A stretch of DNA of 5,387 nucleotides from an uncultured Clostridiaceae bacterium (GTDB lineage: Bacteria; Bacillota; Clostridia; Lachnospirales; Lachnospiraceae), in assembly GCA_947175375.1 (NCBI GenBank), contig CAMWMT010000221.1, positions 1 through 5,387 of the forward strand, given 5' to 3'. Positions 1-5,387 of the stretch are shown piece after piece. Every line of letters begins with the position of its first letter. Positions within the stretch are counted from its first letter, which is position 1. Under the pieces are notes generated by a model. That model searched no databases. It saw nothing but the letters and a program-made list of their open reading frames with translations, and was not told the origin of the DNA. Both the position numbers and the translations under genes were made by a program.

Positions 1-629
1 ATGTGGAGGTGGAGGGAAAGGTACTCTTTGCCCATCTTCTCCCGGAAGAGACCATTCAGGAATGCCTTTCTGTCTTCCATGAAAATGGAATCTATTGTCG
101 GCTGGAGACCCTTGAAGGAATCTATACCGATCCGCAGATGGAAGCTCTTCTCAAGACAGCGAAGCCGGATAAGACAAATTCAGAGCTGATCCGTATGCAG
201 AAGGAGCTGGAAACAGGACTTCCGATCTCGCCTTATGAGAAATACCCCAGGAAGGGCGCATATAAGATGTGCTTTACAGGCACAAATCTGGAATCCATTG
301 AAAACACAAGAAAAGTCCTTGGGGACAAATTTCAATATGTGATCCATCCCTTTGCCCACGATTCCCACTGTCTTAATGGAGAGATCATACCAAAAGAAGT
401 GGGAAAAGGCAAAGGAATGGAACTCGTATGCCAGTACTACCAGGCCAGCCTGCAGGATACCATTGCCTTCGGTGACAGCATGAACGATTACGACATGATA
501 GTAACAGCCGGAGTCAGCGTCGCCATGGGAAACGCATGCGAGGAGCTGAAACGCCTGGCAGATGTGGTCTGTGAATCCGCCCAGGAAGATGGAATCTATC
601 ATGAATTTCAGAGGATGGGATTCCTGTAA
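1..629 (+). CDS. Cof-type HAD-IIB family phosphatase, 5'-truncated by the window edge
   Basis: This is the C-terminal part, about 208 residues, of a cytoplasmic haloacid-dehalogenase-superfamily hydrolase of the Cof/YbiV type. Members dephosphorylate sugar phosphates and similar small molecules; the substrate here cannot be told. The reading frame is open from base 3, with bases 1-2 ending a preceding codon. The GTG at 3 is not a credible start, because the visible protein begins inside the cap region (LETLEGIYTD, about residues 35-44) and lacks the N-terminal DxD nucleophile motif and the Ser/Thr motif II. Roughly 70-80 residues must lie upstream. Visible catalytic elements are the motif III lysine (EIIPKEVGKGK, about residues 127-137) and motif IV GDSMND (residues 157-162), whose acidic residues bind Mg2+. 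The end is a TAA at 627-629, 12 bases from the end of the convergent membrane protein gene. It is unlikely to be functionally linked to the minus-strand operon. The family call is firm. Confidence 0.93.
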   Translation, partial: VEVEGKVLFAHLLPEETIQECLSVFHENGIYCRLETLEGIYTDPQMEALLKTAKPDKTNSELIRMQKELETGLPISPYEKYPRKGAYKMCFTGTNLESIENTRKVLGDKFQYVIHPFAHDSHCLNGEIIPKEVGKGKGMELVCQYYQASLQDTIAFGDSMNDYDMIVTAGVSVAMGNACEELKRLADVVCESAQEDGIYHEFQRMGFL

Positions 630-652
630 GATATTTCCGGTCTATATATCTT
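628..652. repeat. Inverted repeat at the convergent gene ends, weak terminator candidate
   Basis: AAGATAT (628-634) and ATATCTT (646-652) form a perfect 7-base-pair stem with an 11-base loop. It spans the HAD stop codon and the stop codon of the YkvI-like gene. It lies where a two-way terminator would be expected, but the stem is AT-rich and neither strand has a following T-tract, so efficient intrinsic termination is doubtful. Confidence 0.28.
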
Positions 653-1820
653 TCATCCCTGTCATAATAGCATGGATCACGAACGGAATAAATACCGTGA
701 TCAGTGCGGCATATCCAAGATAAGCATATCCTTTCTGGACAACTGCCATCAGGCCGAACTGGGCGATGCCCCATGCGACCGCGACGAAGAAAATGGTGGT
801 AAGGGACATACGGAGCATGTGTCCCTGCTGCCTGTCTTTTTCACTGGACATGCGGCGTTCCATCGCGTTGACACAGCGCGCCACGATACCTGCGATCATG
901 TTTACACCGGTGGAAATCGCACCCAGGATGATGAGCAGAGAGATGACAGGAGTCAGAACTGCAGCTCCCACACCATTTTGCACCAGTACCAACATAGGAA
1001 CCGTTGCCTCGGCCATCCCGGCCACATACATAACTGCCAGGAGGCCGATAATGGAAATCTCCATGGCAAAGAAATTCACGATAAACATACCGACAGCGGC
1101 TTTATTGATCTGTTTTTCATCCGTAACCGGCTCCATGTGCTGATACATGACGGATACAGACGCCAGCTGAAACAGGAAGTATAGAAATGCCTTCCACAGG
1201 GCAGGACCAAATGCACCGGTCTCGTTGGATGCGGCAACCATCTCTCCCGCTGACATGCGGGATACAGCCTCCGTGATAGCTGGAGCCTGTACAATGATAT
1301 TGGGAACCAGTACCAGCAAAAGGCCGATGATGATCAGCACAGAGAGTGTGGAGGCTGCTGCACGGACCACGTTCGTGCCATACATGGCGATGAAAAAGAT
1401 GAACACAGCGATCACCAGCGTACACAGCCAGTAAGGGATATTGGTTAGTGTGTTCAATGTAGAACCGCCGGTGGCAAAGGCTGCAGCGGAAGCGGTTCCG
1501 ATCATGATCAGGTAGCAGACCTCAAAGAGGTTGGACATGACCGAACGCGTCGCCCCATAGAGGCTGTCAGAAAAGGAGCGGTAGTCATAAGTCTTGTGTT
1601 TGTAAGCGTAACGCATGCCATACCAGAAGAACAGGGCATATAATCCCTGGCTCAGAACAGGCAGAAACAGGCAATAGATACCGTAATTAATAAAATACTG
1701 CTTAATCTGCGCGCCGGAGGCAAATCCGCCGCCGAACTGAGTAGTAAAAGCGACAAAGACAATTCCCATGGCGAGGGACATCCTGCTTTTGTCTATCAGT
1801 AAGGATTTTTTATCATTCAT
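642..1820 (-). CDS. YkvI-family multi-pass membrane protein, probable transporter
   Basis: This 392-residue, strongly hydrophobic integral membrane protein has roughly 10-11 predicted helices (for example about residues 15-34, 48-70, 98-118, 128-148 and 155-175, then further helices to the C-terminus). The first helix carries a glycine-rich FGGGFASG stretch (residues 29-36) followed by a polar AQIKQYF segment. This resembles the broken first helix of LeuT-fold transporters and the N-terminus of Bacillus YkvI (COG3949). That family has no well-established substrate. The ATG at 1820 is supported by an AGAGG Shine-Dalgarno at 1829-1833, 8 bases upstream. It is the last gene of the operon, 19 bases after the 2-hydroxyacid dehydrogenase, and occupies the place a lactate permease holds in the Acetobacterium lct operon. 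I infer that it moves the dehydrogenase substrate or product, but the sequence does not prove this. The family call rests on motif recognition and could be a related APC-superfamily branch. Confidence 0.78.
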   Translation of the reverse strand: MNDKKSLLIDKSRMSLAMGIVFVAFTTQFGGGFASGAQIKQYFINYGIYCLFLPVLSQGLYALFFWYGMRYAYKHKTYDYRSFSDSLYGATRSVMSNLFEVCYLIMIGTASAAAFATGGSTLNTLTNIPYWLCTLVIAVFIFFIAMYGTNVVRAAASTLSVLIIIGLLLVLVPNIIVQAPAITEAVSRMSAGEMVAASNETGAFGPALWKAFLYFLFQLASVSVMYQHMEPVTDEKQINKAAVGMFIVNFFAMEISIIGLLAVMYVAGMAEATVPMLVLVQNGVGAAVLTPVISLLIILGAISTGVNMIAGIVARCVNAMERRMSSEKDRQQGHMLRMSLTTIFFVAVAWGIAQFGLMAVVQKGYAYLGYAALITVFIPFVIHAIMTGMKDI

Positions 1821-1839
1821 TCCATTTTCCTCTTTTCTC

Positions 1840-3258
1840 TTATTCGTTATACTCTATGATCTTGCCTGGATTGAGGATCAGGTTCTCATCAAACGCCAGC
1901 TTGATCGCCTTGTAAAGCCGGATCATCCGGGGACCGACGAATTCTTTCAGATATTCAATACGCCCGTTTCCGATTCCATGTTCACCGGAAAGCTGTCCGC
2001 CCAGTTCTTTGGACAGGGCATAGAGCTGCCTTAAACATTCACCGGTCGCGGATTCCCATTCTTCATCGGTCATGTCATTGCCGCGGAGCATTTCGGTATG
2101 GATATTGCCGTCTCCGCAATGCCCGCAGGGTTCCACCCGAAGTCCCAGGGAACTGGCAATGCGTTTGGCGTCTTTGACATACTGGGCGATACAGGAGCGA
2201 GGGACGACCACATCGCATTCTTCCTGTGAGACAGAATCGGCTTTCATACCCTCAAGAATACCTCCACGTACTTCCCATACGGAACCAGCCCGTTCCGGAG
2301 TATTGGCGATGCAGCAGTCGATGGCGCCGTTTGCAAGGGCAGCCTCGGCGGCGGCTTCCACTGCGTTGTCCAGTTCCTGCTGGCTGGACGCATCATACAT
2401 AACAATAAGGACAGCTTCTCCTTCTTTTACAGGAAACGGTTTATGAAGATTTCTTTCTACAATATCGATCAGTTCCCTTTCCAGGAATTCGATGGCGGTG
2501 GGTACAAAAGGAAGTTCCAGCACTTTGGGAACCATATCCGCACACTCTTCCAGACTGTGAAAGGGCATGACCAGCGTACAGGTGCAGTTGGGAGCAGGCA
2601 GCAGCTTCAAGGTGATCTCCGTGACAACACACAGCGTACCTTCGGAGCCAATGACCAGGTCTTTGATGTCATAGCCTGTGGTGTTTTTCACCACATTGGA
2701 AGAGAATCTTTCGATGGAGCCGTCAGGAAGCACGGCTTCGATACAGCGGACAAAGTCGCGGGTCAGTCCGTAGCGGACTGCTTTCATACCGCCGGCATTT
2801 GTGATGACATTACCTCCGATCGTGGCAGTTTTTTCTCCAGGATCAGGAGGATAGAACAGACCTTCGGCGGCAGCGGCAGCCTGTACATCTAAAAGCAGTG
2901 CGCCAGGTTGAACTGTGATGGTCTGATTCTTATGATCCACAGGCCAGATCTTATTCATCCGCATGATGGAGAGCATCACGCCTCCGTATTTACAGTTTGC
3001 GCCTCCGGCAAGTCCGCTGCCTGCGCCGCGGATCACGACGGGGATGTTATGTTCATTGCAGTAAGCCATGATTTTAGAGATTTCTTCTTTGGTTTCTGCC
3101 TCTACATACAGCTCCGGCGGAAAAATTCCGTAGTTTGGCATCTCGTCATGATAATATTCATCGGCGATCTCTGCTCCGACTGCCACCCGGTCGGGTGAGG
3201 TTACGGAGCGGATAAAATCGTAATCCGTTTCGTCCATTTTTTTATAAGGAAATGCCAT
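1840..3258 (-). CDS. FAD-binding 2-hydroxyacid dehydrogenase, GlcD/LctD family
   Basis: This 472-residue cytoplasmic flavoprotein belongs to the VAO/PCMH fold, GlcD branch, which oxidises D-lactate, glycolate or related 2-hydroxy acids to 2-oxo acids. The FAD-binding domain spans about residues 45-220: RGAGSGLAGG (77-86) is the pyrophosphate loop, followed by YPPDPGEKTATIGGN (136-150), NAGG (154-157) and the GSEGTL loop (204-209). The C-terminal FAD-oxidase domain has VVVPRS (350-355), GHCGDGNIH (379-387) and SGEHGIG (424-430). By homology with D-2-hydroxyglutarate and D-lactate dehydrogenases, H380, H387 and E426 would form the active-site metal site. Length is normal for GlcD (about 460-500). 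ATG at 3258 has an AAGGAGG site at 3266-3272, 7 bases upstream, and starts 2 bases after the etfA stop. No GlcE or GlcF partner and no own Fe-S domain are present, so the co-encoded EtfAB is the likely electron acceptor, as for Acetobacterium LctD. The exact substrate cannot be read from the sequence; D-lactate is the default guess. Confidence 0.93.
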   Translation of the reverse strand: MAFPYKKMDETDYDFIRSVTSPDRVAVGAEIADEYYHDEMPNYGIFPPELYVEAETKEEISKIMAYCNEHNIPVVIRGAGSGLAGGANCKYGGVMLSIMRMNKIWPVDHKNQTITVQPGALLLDVQAAAAAEGLFYPPDPGEKTATIGGNVITNAGGMKAVRYGLTRDFVRCIEAVLPDGSIERFSSNVVKNTTGYDIKDLVIGSEGTLCVVTEITLKLLPAPNCTCTLVMPFHSLEECADMVPKVLELPFVPTAIEFLERELIDIVERNLHKPFPVKEGEAVLIVMYDASSQQELDNAVEAAAEAALANGAIDCCIANTPERAGSVWEVRGGILEGMKADSVSQEECDVVVPRSCIAQYVKDAKRIASSLGLRVEPCGHCGDGNIHTEMLRGNDMTDEEWESATGECLRQLYALSKELGGQLSGEHGIGNGRIEYLKEFVGPRMIRLYKAIKLAFDENLILNPGKIIEYNE

Positions 3259-3260
3259 GA

Positions 3261-4451
3261 TCAGTCCTCCTTCCTGTTCTGAATCATTGTGGTAAGTCTT
3301 GGTACGATCTCATACAGGTCATCTACAATACAGTAGCTGGCTGTTCCGAAGATCTGCGCGTTCGGATCATTATTGATGGCTACGATCGTATCCGCTCCAT
3401 TCATACAAGAGGTAAACTGAATCGCGCCCGATATGCCACAGGTGATAATAAGCTTTGGACGTACCGTGTGGCCAGAGAGCCCAATCTGATAGAGCTGGTC
3501 ACCGATTCCGGCTTCTACCATAGGTCTTGAGAAAGCAAGTGTTGCCCCCAGAGCATCTGCCAAACGTCGACAGAGCTCCAGCCCTTCTTCGTTATGTACT
3601 CCTCTGCCAACTGCAACGATGATCTCGGCTTCTTCAATCGTCTTTTTCTTCTCGATCACAGCAGACGAGATGACTTCTATACCGGAAAGGACCATTTTCT
3701 CATTCACTTCACATAGCGTGATCTTCCCGGAAGGATTAACTACTTTTGGGGCTTTATCCATTACACGGTATCGAACGGTGGCAAACTGAGGCCTCGACAT
3801 GGAGATCCGGATCTGCGCCATGATATTTCCGCCAAAAGCAGGCCGGATCTGGATCATGTCTGTATTTCCTTCAATGTCCAGAGTCGTGCAGTCCGCGGTC
3901 AGTCCGGTATGGTACCGAGTGGCAAGACGAGGTGCCATGGAACGCCCCAGAGAGGTGGCACCGATCAGGACCGAAGAAGGCTTTGTATGCGCGATGCAGT
4001 CCGCTACCGCGTCCGTATAGCAGTCTGCCTTAAAACCTTCGAACCCGGGGTGTTCATAGACAAAGACCTCGTCTACCCCATATTCCAGCAGTTTTTCCGC
4101 GTTCTTTGCTGTGCCTTCGCCGCCTACGATAACACAATTTACCTTGTAGCCTACTTTGGGCGCCATCTTCCTTGCTTCTCCAATGAGTTCGTACGCAACC
4201 GGATGAATATCGCCTCTCTCTTGTTCTACATAGATCAGGAAATGACTCCATTTTGACTTATCAACAGCCCCTGCTTTTTGCTCAAAAGAGATGGCTTTAT
4301 GAGGGCAATTGCGTACACACATTCCGCACATCCGGCAGGCATCATTCACCTCGATACCATGTTGTCCCATGGAAAGTGCCTGAAACGGACATTTACTGAT
4401 GCAGTTGCCGCAGAGGTCACAGCGGGCTGCGTTAAAACGAATGAAATCCAT
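3261..4451 (-). CDS. etfA: Electron transfer flavoprotein alpha subunit with N-terminal two-cluster ferredoxin domain (LctC-like)
   Basis: This 396-residue protein is longer than an ordinary EtfA (about 310-340) because of an N-terminal ferredoxin domain. Two CxxCxxCxxxC motifs are visible, C11-C14-C17-C21 and C39-C42-C45-C49, each followed by proline, predicting two [4Fe-4S] clusters. Residues about 69-255 form the ETF alpha/beta domain. Residues about 262-390 form the FAD-binding domain, with VGRGV (281-285), SRP (308-310), SGHTVRP (326-332), GISGAIQ (339-345) and INNDP (359-363). It pairs with EtfB and would carry electrons between the hydroxyacid dehydrogenase, NAD and, through the iron-sulphur domain, ferredoxin. 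The position where many EtfA proteins have QH in GISGAIQH is QF here (F346). ATG at 4451 follows an AAGGAGG site at 4458-4464 that overlaps the etfB stop, suggesting coupled translation. The stop is TGA at 3261-3263. The family assignment is very secure; ferredoxin-dependent confurcation is inferred from LctBCD. Confidence 0.96.
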   Translation of the reverse strand: MDFIRFNAARCDLCGNCISKCPFQALSMGQHGIEVNDACRMCGMCVRNCPHKAISFEQKAGAVDKSKWSHFLIYVEQERGDIHPVAYELIGEARKMAPKVGYKVNCVIVGGEGTAKNAEKLLEYGVDEVFVYEHPGFEGFKADCYTDAVADCIAHTKPSSVLIGATSLGRSMAPRLATRYHTGLTADCTTLDIEGNTDMIQIRPAFGGNIMAQIRISMSRPQFATVRYRVMDKAPKVVNPSGKITLCEVNEKMVLSGIEVISSAVIEKKKTIEEAEIIVAVGRGVHNEEGLELCRRLADALGATLAFSRPMVEAGIGDQLYQIGLSGHTVRPKLIITCGISGAIQFTSCMNGADTIVAINNDPNAQIFGTASYCIVDDLYEIVPRLTTMIQNRKED

Positions 4452-4462
4452 GTGGTACCTCC

Positions 4463-5251
4463 TTATATGATCTTTCTGGATATCAGAGTGTCGAACAACT
4501 GTCTGGTCTTTTCCTCTGCGCTGCCATTAAAATAGACCTGGCTGTCTGCTGCGGGAGGCGCAAACATCCGTGCCACGCTGGTGGGAGACCCGACCAGACC
4601 ATAGCGGCTTAAGTTTTTATCCGGCAGGTCATCAAAGTTCAGTATCCGAACCGGGCGGTCACTTGTCTTCTTTTTTAATATGTAAGAGGGAAGCCGGGGA
4701 ACGCACATGTCTTTATCTACTGTGATCAGACAGGGATAGTGCATTCTGGATACCTGGGTCACGGATACCAGGTCCTGGCGGACTTCAATCGCTTCCTCGT
4801 TTACGTTTACAATCTCAGATACCCAGGCACAATGGGGGATTCCCATATGTTCGGCGATTGCGGGACCGACCTGAGCCGTGTCTCCGTCGGTGGTCTGCCG
4901 GCCGCAGAGGATCAGATCAGCACCTCCAAGCACGCGGATGCCTTGAGCCAGCGTGTAGGAAGTCGCTAATACATCAGAACCGGCGAATTTCCGGTCAGAC
5001 AGGATGACTGCGTCGTCAGCGCCCATGGTATAGGCGTCTTTCATCATCTCTTCCGCCTGCGTTGGCCCCATGGTAAGGACTGTGACCGTACCACCCAGTT
5101 CTTCCCGGATCTGAAGAGCGGTTTCCAGTGCGAACAGATCATAAGGATTCGTCCGCGTATTGGCGCTCAGTCTCTTCATGGCGCCTGTTTCCTGGTCAAT
5201 CTCCACCTGACTGGTGGCAGGAACCTGCTTCATACAGACAATAATCTTCAT
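4463..5251 (-). CDS. etfB: Electron transfer flavoprotein beta subunit (LctB-like)
   Basis: This 262-residue cytoplasmic protein has the standard EtfB length and opening (MKIIVCMKQVP). It continues with the conserved NPYDLFALE region (residues 35-43) and GRQTTDGDTAQVGP (117-130), the nucleotide-binding loop. In electron-bifurcating ETFs the GDTAQ part belongs to the second-FAD/NAD site, whereas ordinary ETFs bind AMP there. The segment about residues 175-190, with TVDKDMCVPRLPS, matches the ETF beta signature area. It forms the heterodimer with the EtfA encoded 11 bases downstream. It is the first gene of the operon. ATG at 5251 is preceded by AAGGAG at 5258-5263 with 6-base spacing, and no in-frame extension is needed to complete the fold. 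A bifurcating or confurcating role rather than simple electron transfer is inferred from the FeS-EtfA partner, the GDTAQ motif and the neighbouring GlcD-type dehydrogenase. Confidence 0.96.
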   Translation of the reverse strand: MKIIVCMKQVPATSQVEIDQETGAMKRLSANTRTNPYDLFALETALQIREELGGTVTVLTMGPTQAEEMMKDAYTMGADDAVILSDRKFAGSDVLATSYTLAQGIRVLGGADLILCGRQTTDGDTAQVGPAIAEHMGIPHCAWVSEIVNVNEEAIEVRQDLVSVTQVSRMHYPCLITVDKDMCVPRLPSYILKKKTSDRPVRILNFDDLPDKNLSRYGLVGSPTSVARMFAPPAADSQVYFNGSAEEKTRQLFDTLISRKII

Positions 5252-5282
5252 AACATACTCCTTAGTTATTTGTTTTCGAGTG

Positions 5283-5307
5283 CTTTAGTGATTTAAAGTT
5301 TTAAAAC
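5283..5307. promoter_or_regulatory. Palindromic elements near the predicted transcription start, possible operator
   Basis: Two short symmetric elements touch each other directly downstream of the predicted start. One is the perfect 10-base palindrome GTTTTAAAAC (5298-5307). The other is CTTTA (5283-5287) facing TAAAG (5294-5298) across six bases. A repressor bound here would block the promoter at 5316-5344. In the Acetobacterium lct operon a GntR-type regulator, LctA, is encoded upstream; no regulator is visible in this window. The elements are AT-rich and short, so they may be chance. Confidence 0.3.
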
Positions 5308-5315
5308 ACCATCAA

Positions 5316-5344
5316 ATCATATCACAAAACAGAGATATATTCAA
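5316..5344 (-). promoter_or_regulatory. Predicted sigma-A-type promoter of the etfB operon
   Basis: Read on the minus strand, a -35 box TTGAAT (5339-5344) is separated by exactly 17 bases from a -10 box TATGAT (5316-5321). The -10 box is preceded by TGA (5322-5324), giving an extended TGn element. This matches the consensus at 4/6 and 5/6 positions. Transcription should start near 5309, leaving a leader of about 57 bases before the etfB start codon. It is the best promoter candidate I see in the 136-base AT-rich region upstream of etfB. Because the region is AT-rich, chance matches are possible, but the spacing and extended -10 argue for a real one. Confidence 0.68.
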
Positions 5345-5387
5345 ACACAAATTTTAATCTGAAGGTTTCACGCTATTGGAATAAGAA

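Larger units (their letters stand above)
5252..5387. other. AT-rich intergenic leader upstream of etfB
   Basis: This 136-base stretch runs to the window edge and has no open reading frame with a ribosome binding site on either strand. It holds the predicted promoter, the palindromic elements and, at 5258-5263, the etfB Shine-Dalgarno. Its strong A+T bias contrasts with the balanced composition of the coding regions. No clear intrinsic terminator of an upstream gene is visible; the small TGAA/TTCA pair near 5360-5371 is too short to count. Confidence 0.7.

Noticed and set aside
1..189. Plus-strand frame beginning with ATG at base 1
   Set aside because: It overlaps the HAD gene out of frame, is rich in Arg and Ser, and has no upstream context. 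The frame starting at base 3 encodes the HAD domain.
180..602. Minus-strand open frame of 140 codons opposite the HAD gene
   Set aside because: The HAD frame has clear motifs (GDSMND), while the opposite frame has none and no start signal.
582..626. Stem candidates CAGGAA/TTCCTG and GGAATC/GATTCC at the end of the HAD gene
   Set aside because: Stems of six bases with long loops inside coding sequence and without a T-tract do not make a credible terminator.
672..1184. Plus-strand open frame of 170 codons, overlapped by a second one of 125 codons at 766-1143
   Set aside because: It lies wholly antisense to the membrane protein gene, its product is rich in His, Asp, Arg and Cys with no recognisable fold, and there is no Shine-Dalgarno. 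It is a shadow of the real gene.
2443..2892. Plus-strand open frame of 149 codons opposite the dehydrogenase
   Set aside because: It is antisense to strongly conserved FAD-domain codons and has no ribosome binding site or family resemblance.
3909..4256. Plus-strand open frame of 115 codons opposite etfA
   Set aside because: It is antisense to conserved EtfA sequence and shows no domain or ribosome binding site.
5309..5328. Possible Rex or CRP/FNR site containing TTGTGA on the minus strand at the -10 region
   Set aside because: Only one half-site is present; the expected facing half (TCACAA or TTAACAA) at the right spacing is missing.

Overview
The window looks like chromosomal DNA from an anaerobic, low-to-mid GC Firmicute, most likely a gut-type Clostridia such as a Lachnospiraceae member. 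This is inferred from the strong AAGGAGG-type ribosome binding sites, the compact operon, the AT-rich promoter region, and an electron-transferring flavoprotein (ETF) alpha subunit carrying an N-terminal ferredoxin domain, a fusion typical of strict anaerobes. No species can be named from the sequence alone.

Layout. Bases 1-629 (+) hold the 3' part of a Cof-type HAD phosphatase gene that begins outside the window. It runs tail-to-tail into a four-gene operon on the minus strand that fills the rest. In transcription order the operon is: etfB (5251-4463), etfA with a fused two-cluster ferredoxin domain (4451-3261), a GlcD/LctD-family FAD-dependent 2-hydroxyacid dehydrogenase (3258-1840), and a YkvI-family multi-pass membrane protein (1820-642). 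Gaps between operon genes are 11, 2 and 19 bases and each gene has its own Shine-Dalgarno sequence. The 136-base leader upstream of etfB (5252-5387) is AT-rich and contains a convincing promoter (TTGAAT, 17-base spacer, extended TGA-TATGAT) and a small perfect palindrome just downstream of the predicted transcription start.

How the genes work together. EtfB, FeS-EtfA and a GlcD-type flavoprotein in this order match LctBCD, the electron-confurcating lactate dehydrogenase of Acetobacterium woodii. That complex oxidises lactate with NAD+ by consuming reduced ferredoxin. By family, the complex here should oxidise a 2-hydroxy acid to the 2-oxo acid in the cytoplasm, or run in reverse. The difference from the textbook locus is the fourth gene: instead of a LctP-type lactate permease there is a YkvI-like protein of a poorly characterised LeuT-fold-related family. 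The substrate of the dehydrogenase, and what the membrane protein moves, are therefore open questions and the most interesting part of the window. I found no RNA gene, mobile element, CRISPR array or phage feature.
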